Positions 1 to 6,700 of a stretch of DNA of 6,816 nucleotides are shown one piece after another (the stretch's first letter is position 1; each line of letters begins with the position of its first letter). The stretch covers positions 1 through 6,816 of the forward strand of contig JAEOSP010000569.1 of NCBI GenBank assembly GCA_016840305.1, in the 5' to 3' direction. Under the pieces are notes generated by a model. The model ran no database searches. It was not told the DNA's origin and saw only the letters and a list, made by a program, of their open reading frames with translations. Position numbers and translations under genes: made by a program. The DNA comes from Candidatus Hodarchaeota archaeon. GTDB lineage: Archaea; Asgardarchaeota; Heimdallarchaeia; Hodarchaeales; Hodarchaeaceae.

Positions 1-3000
1 CAAAATCTTCATCTGACGATTTAGACTTTTTTGCTTCATTCAATATTGTCTTTGCTAGTTCGGATCCAAAACCTGAAATTTTACTTAAATCATTTCGGCT
101 CAATGCTAATAGCTGATCTATTTTACGAATTCCATGATCAAGTAAAATTCTTGCTCGTTTACGTCCAATCCCCTTGATGTTCGTTAAGCTTACAGCATCT
201 CTTTTAATGCCATATTTCACTCTCTCGGACAGTATTTCGGTATTTTTTGATAGAGAAAAATATCGAGAATTAGATTTAGAATAAATAGAGGCAATTTCGC
301 TCATGGATGAAATTAACCATGTAGCAGTATCAGTTATTCGGCGAATATCGCCAGAACCAATTTTGTATCGTATTACTAATCTTTCTACTGGTAATTCATT
401 AACCCAATCCCACAAAAAGAGAGCTGAATGAAAATCACGTAAACGAAAATCGTATTCAATGTCTTCTTTAAGTGGAACGGATTTCAAAAGGTGCTTTGAT
501 AACTTTTCAAAGCGTTTTTCAGTGATTTCTTGGAATTTTTTAGCTGAAGAGAAGGTAACCATATCAGGTGTTCCAACAAGCAGGTCAAAAACCGCAACAG
601 GATGTATTCTTGGTTTAGACCTTTGAACTGCAACTTTCAAACCCTCAGTAAAACTAGCTGCAGTTTGGGGATCCAAGTACAATTGGCTAACCCGAATACC
701 ATATATTGTTGCATTAAGGGTCTCTTTAGCATCGAGGGGATCAATCATTTCCCACACGATTAAGAGATCAAGAACTTCACGAATTTTCTCTTCTAGAAAA
801 ACAGCTTCATATTGAAATCCGTAAAACGTTTTTTCCATAAATTTGAATAGTTCTGTTACATCTCTTGTAATATTGGATGCTATTAATCCCAATATACTTC
901 GTCGCAAGGCAGGCATAGCTGATAGTTTCGAATAAATAGCTTCAGAATCATTAAGAACGTAACGATCCATTAACCATTGAACAGTGTCAGAATTTTTAGC
1001 AATTAACAAAGATTCACCCTCAGTATCGAATTGTGGTCTACCAGCTCTCCCGATCATTTGCTTATATTCTAAGGTTTTAATAGGGTAAGAACCTTGCTCA
1101 ACAGAGTAACGATACACACTAGAAATGACAACTCGTTTTGCAGGAAGGTTTATTCCAGCAGAATTATGGACTATAAATCCATTAGCTACAAACATATGAT
1201 CATTTTCTGGACTATTAGGTAAAATAAAATCAAAGACGGAATGTTCAGGTGCAATGTGCTCTATCCCCTTTATGTTATCCCAGAAGATATCCCCATCGAA
1301 ATCAGAATCCCTCCATCCTTTTTTTACCACTTTAGTAATAGCTTCATTACAAATTGGGCAATTTGATCTTGTAAAGAAAACATTGATATCATTATACTCT
1401 TTAATAAGTTTGCTGACCCATATTCCAATCTCATTTAAACTCCAGAACCACTCAGTTTTACTTATGTTCCCTTTTTTTCGTTTATTTATTAGTTCATAAT
1501 GGTGATTTAGTCGATTTTCATTCTTTCTAGGTGGGAAACCAAGATGTCTTGCGATTTCCTGTGAACCCAGTTCACCTCTTTCAGCTAATAATGTAATTAT
1601 TTTCTTTTTTTGTTCTCCCCATTTCTTGTGTGAATCTGAACGTCCACTAAACAATTCTTTATATATTTTATAATCACAATTAGTGCAGGTAAAGTAATTA
1701 AAATTTGATAAGTAATGATTCACTAATTGCTTCGCATCTTTCCTTTTTCTTTGAACGCTAAAGGAAATATTTTCGAAAAATTTGATTATACTTAGCTTTT
1801 GAGAAATGATCAATTCATAAGAAGGTAAAGTTTTGTATTCTTTCTCATAAATCTTCATATATCCCCCTTTTCGCTTTCTCCTTCTGCACACTATTCCATA
1901 CCGAAGTAAAAGGGTTTGAATTTGTTCAATCAATACTTTTGAGGAATTGCTAATACCAATCGACCGCCCCTTATTGACATAACCATCTGAATCAAAGAGA
2001 CCTCTAAGAAGAGCTGATACATTTTCGATACCCATAAGCAGAAAATTTTCTGCAATGTGCTTCTTTTTCTTTTGTTCAACTCCACACCTTACCAAAAATT
2101 CACGGAACCACTTATTTTTCCCTAAAACTAACTCTGGTATCCCATATGTGTTTATCCTCTTCCTAAAACTAATTTTCAACTTCTTACATATCTTTTTACT
2201 ATAATTAAAGATTTCATCATCTTTATTCACTATACTTGGAGAACCTTTGTAAACTAAGTTGTTATGAATCGTTCCACATCCAGAATAACCATCTCCAAGC
2301 ATTAGACCTATAAAATAGCAAAGATCAGGATCTATTTTCGTATTGGGAATATTAAAATTATTTTCTTTCACAAAATCTCCAATCGAGAATTCCTGATTAT
2401 GGTTGACCTCTAATCTACCAACTGTGGCAATTTTATCAGTCTTTTCTATTTCAGAGGCTGTAATAATCATTTTTTGACCATTTTTTTTGATAAACATTCG
2501 GTGATTCTGTGTAACTTTGATTTTATAACCAGAAACAGAAGTTATCTCTATCATAGGTTGAAAATTATTCATTTGGGTAATACTTTCAGACCGGACTGGA
2601 ATTAAACGATTGCCTGAGAGAGCAAAAACAGGTTTAGAAAGATCACAATTCAATATTTCTGATTGAATGTGACCCTGCCAGACCTTTGTTTCCTGAGAAA
2701 GACATAGGGTTGGTGTGGCACATAATATTTTGATTGCTCCATTTTTGAATGAATTCTCAACAATTGCTCGTTGATCAGAATTTAATCCCGCATGATGAAA
2801 TGCAGCTCCTGTTTTCATAATATCCACAAGTTGCTTAGATAGTGGATCAGCTACATTGGTTGTTAATGAATCTGCTATTTTTGATAACTCTTTTTTCTCA
2901 CGAGGCCCGATTAACTGATCAATTTCTGTTCCAATTTTCTGTGCAGTGGTTATTGCAGATCTACGAGACGGAACGAAGATTAAAACTTGTTCTTGTGATT

Positions 3001-3733
3001 GATAAGAATCTAGTGCGATATTTAAGATTAAATCCTTTCGTTTGTAAGGAATATCCCTGGTAGAATAATCAGAATAAATAACATGATCATCACAGTAAAT
3101 TCCTTCCTTGAGAGGAACAGGTCTCCATTCACTTTGTACTAATTCTGCTCCTAACCATTCAGATAGATCATCACTGTTTCCAATAGTAGCACTTAAAGCA
3201 ATGAGTTGCAAATTAGTGTTCTTCATTAATAATCGTGCAAGAAGAATTTCTAGTGTGGGCCCTCTATGCTGATCATTCAAGAGATGACATTCATCTACTA
3301 TTACGAGGGTTACTTCTTCGTCTATCCAACTAACACCGTGCCTTAATAGTGCATCAAATTTTTCATTTGTCGAAATTATGATGTCATAACGAGGTAAATA
3401 GTAATCTGATGAATCATAATCACCTGAAGTAATAGCAACCTTCATTCCCAAGCTTTCAAACCTTTTAAAATCTTTAAATTTTTCAGCTGCCAATGCTCTT
3501 AAAGGGCAAAGGTAGACTGCTTTTCCAGCATCTTCTAATACATGTTTCAATATGGCTAATTCTGCAAGTAATGTTTTTCCTGCAGCAGTTGGTATGGAAA
3601 TGACTAAATTTTTACCATCCAGAAGACCCTGCTCAATAGCTTCAACCTGAGGAGGGTATAACTCCTTTATGCCGTCTTCCTCAATGATGATCCTCTTTAT
3701 TCTTTTATCAATTGACAATGAATCAACGAGCAT
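1..3733 (-). CDS. hel308: Hel308 (Hjm) DNA helicase, 3'-partial, interrupted by an intein
   Basis: Hel308 is a 3'-5' superfamily 2, Ski2-like helicase that acts on stalled and branched replication forks. The frame is open for all 1244 visible codons. It shows the Q-motif region LYPPQVEAI (Q29), motif I PTAAGKT (K53), Ia PLRALAAEK, motif II DECH (147-150), III LSATI (180-184), IV FVPSRR (253-258), and FHHAGL (312-317). The motif V region ATPTL (339-343) is split from SAGINLPA by the intein. Motif VI is QMIGRAGRPQFD (892-903). The ratchet region has GDIRRITDTATWL (1128-1140), and domain V has helix-hairpin-helix segments IKGIGRKRARIL (1186-1197) and LSKISGFGSELAKTIL. Visible extein is 730 residues, already the usual length of about 690-720 or slightly over, so the KKSKSSDEDF tail at base 1 should be close to the true end. 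The stop lies outside the window. The gene sits 26 bases behind MCM. DECH rather than the commoner DEIH/DEVH is a mild variant. Confidence 0.96.
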   Translation of the reverse strand, partial: MLVDSLSIDKRIKRIIIEEDGIKELYPPQVEAIEQGLLDGKNLVISIPTAAGKTLLAELAILKHVLEDAGKAVYLCPLRALAAEKFKDFKRFESLGMKVAITSGDYDSSDYYLPRYDIIISTNEKFDALLRHGVSWIDEEVTLVIVDECHLLNDQHRGPTLEILLARLLMKNTNLQLIALSATIGNSDDLSEWLGAELVQSEWRPVPLKEGIYCDDHVIYSDYSTRDIPYKRKDLILNIALDSYQSQEQVLIFVPSRRSAITTAQKIGTEIDQLIGPREKKELSKIADSLTTNVADPLSKQLVDIMKTGAAFHHAGLNSDQRAIVENSFKNGAIKILCATPTLCLSQETKVWQGHIQSEILNCDLSKPVFALSGNRLIPVRSESITQMNNFQPMIEITSVSGYKIKVTQNHRMFIKKNGQKMIITASEIEKTDKIATVGRLEVNHNQEFSIGDFVKENNFNIPNTKIDPDLCYFIGLMLGDGYSGCGTIHNNLVYKGSPSIVNKDDEIFNYSKKICKKLKISFRKRINTYGIPELVLGKNKWFREFLVRCGVEQKKKKHIAENFLLMGIENVSALLRGLFDSDGYVNKGRSIGISNSSKVLIEQIQTLLLRYGIVCRRRKRKGGYMKIYEKEYKTLPSYELIISQKLSIIKFFENISFSVQRKRKDAKQLVNHYLSNFNYFTCTNCDYKIYKELFSGRSDSHKKWGEQKKKIITLLAERGELGSQEIARHLGFPPRKNENRLNHHYELINKRKKGNISKTEWFWSLNEIGIWVSKLIKEYNDINVFFTRSNCPICNEAITKVVKKGWRDSDFDGDIFWDNIKGIEHIAPEHSVFDFILPNSPENDHMFVANGFIVHNSAGINLPAKRVVISSVYRYSVEQGSYPIKTLEYKQMIGRAGRPQFDTEGESLLIAKNSDTVQWLMDRYVLNDSEAIYSKLSAMPALRRSILGLIASNITRDVTELFKFMEKTFYGFQYEAVFLEEKIREVLDLLIVWEMIDPLDAKETLNATIYGIRVSQLYLDPQTAASFTEGLKVAVQRSKPRIHPVAVFDLLVGTPDMVTFSSAKKFQEITEKRFEKLSKHLLKSVPLKEDIEYDFRLRDFHSALFLWDWVNELPVERLVIRYKIGSGDIRRITDTATWLISSMSEIASIYSKSNSRYFSLSKNTEILSERVKYGIKRDAVSLTNIKGIGRKRARILLDHGIRKIDQLLALSRNDLSKISGFGSELAKTILNEAKKSKSSDEDF
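1349..1687 (-). other. Extra segment of the Hel308 intein: winged-helix-like region between two CxxC pairs
   Basis: Residues 683-795 begin with CTNC (C683, C686) and end with CPIC (C792, C795). The pairs are 105 residues apart and could together form one zinc site. Between them lies KKKIITLLAERGELGSQEIA, then RHLGFPPRKNENRLNHHYEL. This looks like two helices of a helix-turn-helix with a recognition helix, followed by KGNISKTEWFWSLNEIG, which resembles a wing hairpin. The segment separates the endonuclease from the C-terminal splicing part (FWDNIKGIEH). Its role is unknown to me. DNA binding that helps target recognition is the natural inference, and zinc binding is predicted only from the cysteine spacing. 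Confidence 0.6.
1718..2326 (-). other. LAGLIDADG homing endonuclease domain of the Hel308 intein
   Basis: The first LAGLIDADG helix is YFIGLMLGDGYS, with catalytic Asp D481. The second is LLRGLFDSDGYVN, with D581 and D583. Both acids are intact, so the nuclease looks competent. A strongly basic stretch CRRRKRKGG (616-624) after the second motif could contact DNA. The domain ends near residue 672 with SIIKFFENISF followed by a Lys/Arg-rich segment. The expected target is the motif V coding sequence of an intein-free hel308 allele. Domain limits are approximate. Confidence 0.9.
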
Positions 3734-3737
3734 TTGT

Positions 3738-3743
3738 ACCCCT
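3738..3743 (-). promoter_or_regulatory. Shine-Dalgarno-like site for Hel308 in the 26-base intergenic gap
   Basis: On the minus strand AGGGGT lies five bases before the ATG at 3733. AGGGG can pair with the archaeal 16S rRNA tail if one G-U wobble is allowed. An in-frame TGA at 3748-3746, with no other start codon between it and the ATG, fixes this ATG as the start. The gap from the MCM stop is 26 bases and shows no TATA-like box or hairpin, which favours one MCM-Hel308 transcript. Confidence 0.6.
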
Positions 3744-3759
3744 AATCATCTATGTGCTT

Positions 3760-6700
3760 TTAGATTTTCTTAACTCGTCCTGGTTGAGGCGAAAATAACT
3801 TTCCCACGCGAATTCTTTGTTCTATTGCTTTTTCCACCTGATTACGATCTAATCCATCCTCTACTGCTTGTGCAAGAATTGCGGAGATAGCTACAGGTTC
3901 TCCATCATCCGATTCCTTTAACATATTATCAATTAAATCATCAATTCTGTCAAGACGCCTTCGACCTTGATCGCTCAATCCAGATGAATATTTGTCGATA
4001 TCTAACTTTCCAGTTTCATCTCTAGCCAATTTATCAAGGGTTGCATTCATCAAATGGACCGCACCTGATGCATCCTCGTAAGTAACGTCTTCAGACAATC
4101 TCATTTTTGCCCTAGCCTCTGATAATCTTACAAGAGCTTCTAATTGTCTCGGAGTTATTGCTATCGGATCAGGTCGGCCTTCTTCTATCTTTCCACTTGA
4201 ACTTCTCAGTTCAGTGTAATACTCTAAAAGTCGTGCAACAGCATCATCAGAAAGTTTAGGACGAATTTCGCTTCGTGCATAAGCAATGTATTTACGAAGA
4301 AGTTCCTGTTGAATTGGTGGATCAACAGGAAGTGACTTGAGCTTATGAAGGTTCAAAATGTGTGAAGCTTTATCATGATCTTCCTTTAAATTGGGTTTAT
4401 CCTCGAGAACAAAAATTAGGTCGAATCGTGATAAAATTGTCGGAGGAAGGTTGAGATTTTCTGCAGTGGCTTTAAATGGATTCCATCTTCCTCTTTTAGG
4501 ATTTGCTGCTGCCAAAATTGATGTTCTAGCATTTAAGGTTGCTACAATGCCTGCTTTGGCTATACTTATCGTGTGCTGCTCCATGGCTTCGTGTATTGCA
4601 GTTCTATCATCAGGACGCATTTTATCGAATTCGTCGATCATTGCAATTCCTTGATCAGCAAGTACTAGGGCTCCAGCTTCTAATGTGATTTCTCCTGTAT
4701 CCTGATCCCTTATGACTGCGGCGGTTAATCCTGCTGCTGTAGAGCCTTTTCCAGTTGTGTATAATGCTCTCGGGGCCAATCTGGTTACAAATTTCAAAAG
4801 CTGGCTGTTGTGGACAAAAAAACCATTTGCTATGTAATTATGAACATCTGGTACTTGAAGATCATACACCCAATCAGTATCAGATGGAATTTTTCGTATT
4901 TCAGTCACTTTATCCCAATATATGTCTGTAGAGCTAATTTTTTCTAGTAGATTTGTATTAGAACCATTAACCCCCTTCTTTCTGAAGTCTTCAACTATTA
5001 TTTTTAGATATCCCCTTGAAGGATTCCGCTTTTTTCTTTCATAATGATTGATAGCTGATCTAGTTATTGAAAAATCGGATTGATAAAGTCCTGCATTAGT
5101 TCTTATTTTTCGAATTAATCCTCCGACATTGGGAATAATATCTACGTTTGTATTGTGAATTTTCGACGAATGGAGAAATTTTGATAGTCTTTGATTCTTA
5201 TAATCTAGGGAAAAATCAATTTTTTCATGATATTTCCGAATATTCGGAAGACCTGTAATATTGAGTCTATAATAAGTCCCCATTTCGATGATCTTATCTT
5301 TAATATGAGAGAGGATGCCAAAACGTAATAACAAGGTTTGAACATCTGATAGGAGATTGTAAGACGCTGAAGCTAATTCAATTTTTGGTCGAGATTTGTC
5401 AATGTGTGCTTCTCCATCAAAAAGTGCTCGTAAAAATATGGATATGATATCATCGGTTCCACGCATTAATTGGTTTGGTACTCTTTTATCTTTTGATTTT
5501 TTAACAATTGAGGGTTCGAGTGCTTCCAAAAAATTATAGAGTTCAGATGACGCACAATACACATCATAAGCTGATTTATTTGATGATAACCGTTGATTGT
5601 AGTTTACACCGAACTTTTCCAGTAAGCTCTTGAAACGAATCAATAATGATTCATCAGAATTACAGAACCAAATACATTTACTCTTCCCTCTATCTTGAGA
5701 GTAACCTTCACCAATAAATAATCCAAGAAACTCTGCAAACCAAGGAGTAATGGAGTTAGGAGGATTTAAACGGATAGCATTGTTTGATTTACTCTTCTGA
5801 TAGGTAATTGATATTCGATTATCACCCTTTGCGGAAATCAGTCTTGGAACTGCAATAAAACTATCATCAGTTAGGTATTCTGCTGAAATATTTTTAATAA
5901 AACCATTTTCACAACAAAAAAAGGGATGTGATGGAGTAACTCTGATTTTACGACCACTTAGAGTTTTAATGGAGTAAAGGTATCTCGGAGATTTTCTTTT
6001 CCATAAAATATTACTCGTATTCTCTGTCAATTTTCCATCTTTGTCCATTCCCATCAAACTTGATGAATGGTATTCAAAATATCCATCATTGATTATGTAT
6101 TTCCCTGTAATATTCGATTCTACAAGATCTCTTATTCGTTGGCGCTCGCCAGATGCGAGTATTATTTCACTTTCAGGATGTACGCACTTCCCTACCCCTG
6201 GATCTCCAATAAGTAGTACATTAGACTCACCGCGAATTTTCATACCATCAGGTGTTTCTTTAAGAGTTCCTCCGAAGAGCAATGTAGCTATAGCCTCCTT
6301 GACAAGATCATGACCATAAATAGAAGGAGCTAATGAGTCTCGTATTTTTTCAATTATATATGGTGATTCAGATAATTCTTTTATTTTCTCACGATCTTCA
6401 TCTGTGATTTCAATATCAATGTATTCTGCTGTTTCTTTTCTTATTGATACTCCATTGAAAAATTTACTATAGGTTGCTAATTGTCCTCGTTTTAACATTC
6501 GTGAAGCTCGAGCCTTCAAAACACCAACTACTTCCACTCGATCTCCAGGTCGAGCTTTATCTACTAAATCGTCTAGTACATGAATCATAATACTCTGTGG
6601 CAATTGACCAGGTGGCAATTCTTCTGGTCTTTCTTGGATTGTAATTTTCTGCCAATCAATGAAACGACTAGATTCCATTTGTAGAACTAAAGATCCTTTT

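Larger units (their letters stand above)
1163..2704 (-). mobile_element. Intein in Hel308, inserted at motif V (ATPTL / SAGINLPA), 514 aa
   Basis: This in-frame intein runs from C344 to N857. Block A is CLSQETKVWQGH with Cys1. Block B is KVTQNHRMF, with T408 and H411. The C-terminal segment includes FDFILPNSPEN, then DHMFVANGFIVHN with H856 and N857, followed by +1 Ser S858. Removal restores ATPTLSAGINLPA, a normal Hel308 motif V region, so both boundaries are well defined. The element contains a LAGLIDADG endonuclease and an extra zinc/winged-helix-like segment, which makes it long for an intein. Three 60-base blocks inside it (1681, 1741, 2341) are 28, 23 and 25% GC by hand count. Three Hel308 extein blocks (541, 661, 3181) are 45, 42 and 32%. 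Inteins in archaeal Hel308-type helicases are known, for example in Methanocaldococcus jannaschii; I cannot confirm from memory that the site is the same. All key splicing residues are present, so it is probably active. Confidence 0.96.
4807..6186 (-). mobile_element. Intein in MCM, inserted inside Walker A (GDPGVGK / SQLLKF), 460 aa
   Basis: This in-frame self-splicing element occupies C211 to N670 of the visible protein. Block A starts CVHPESEIIL with nucleophile Cys1. Block B is RVTPSHPFF, with T294 and H297. The C-terminal segment is WVYDLQVPDVHNYIANGFFVHN, split as WVYDLQVPDVH and NYIANGFFVHN, with penultimate H669 and terminal Asn N670. The +1 extein residue is S671. Between the splicing halves lie a LAGLIDADG endonuclease and a helix-turn-helix. 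Splicing would restore GDPGVGKSQLLKF. The +1 Ser is also the P-loop Ser that coordinates Mg-ATP, so the unspliced protein cannot be an active ATPase. Inteins are known in archaeal MCM/CDC21 genes, for example in Pyrococcus. Two 60-base blocks inside the intein (5161-5280) are 28 and 32% GC by hand count, against 43-45% in two blocks of the MCM extein (4021-4080, 4141-4200). This fits a mobile origin, though the sample is small. Confidence 0.97.

Noticed and set aside
1254..1499. Plus-strand open frame of 81 codons
   Set aside because: It lies opposite the C-terminal part of the Hel308 intein, which carries recognisable motifs; no domain pattern of its own.
2481..2488. Run of eight T (A on the coding strand) as a frameshift site in Hel308
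   Set aside because: The frame reads normally through it into intact intein blocks on both sides, so there is no sign of a shift or sequencing error.
2842..3063. Plus-strand open frame of 73 codons
   Set aside because: Antisense to Hel308 codons between motifs III and V, with no recognisable pattern.
3734..3759. Separate promoter or terminator between MCM and Hel308
   Set aside because: Only 26 bases, no TATA-like box, no T-run after the MCM stop and no inverted repeat; only a Shine-Dalgarno-like site is supported.
4391..4654. Plus-strand open frame of 87 codons
   Set aside because: Antisense to the MCM Walker B, sensor 1 and arginine finger region; its hydrophobic look is a by-product of the reverse strand.
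5161..5742. MCM intein endonuclease as inactive because the second motif reads FDGEAHID rather than DADG
   Set aside because: An acidic residue (E469) still fills the catalytic position, and Glu variants occur in archaeal inteins; loss of activity is not supported.
6041..6313. Plus-strand open frame of 90 codons
   Set aside because: Antisense to the MCM P-loop and the start of its intein; no support as a gene.
6676..6678. ATG as a possible MCM start
   Set aside because: The same frame stays open to base 6816 and encodes a matching MCM zinc motif (C9, C12, C32, C37) immediately upstream. The Met is internal and the gene is cut by the window edge.
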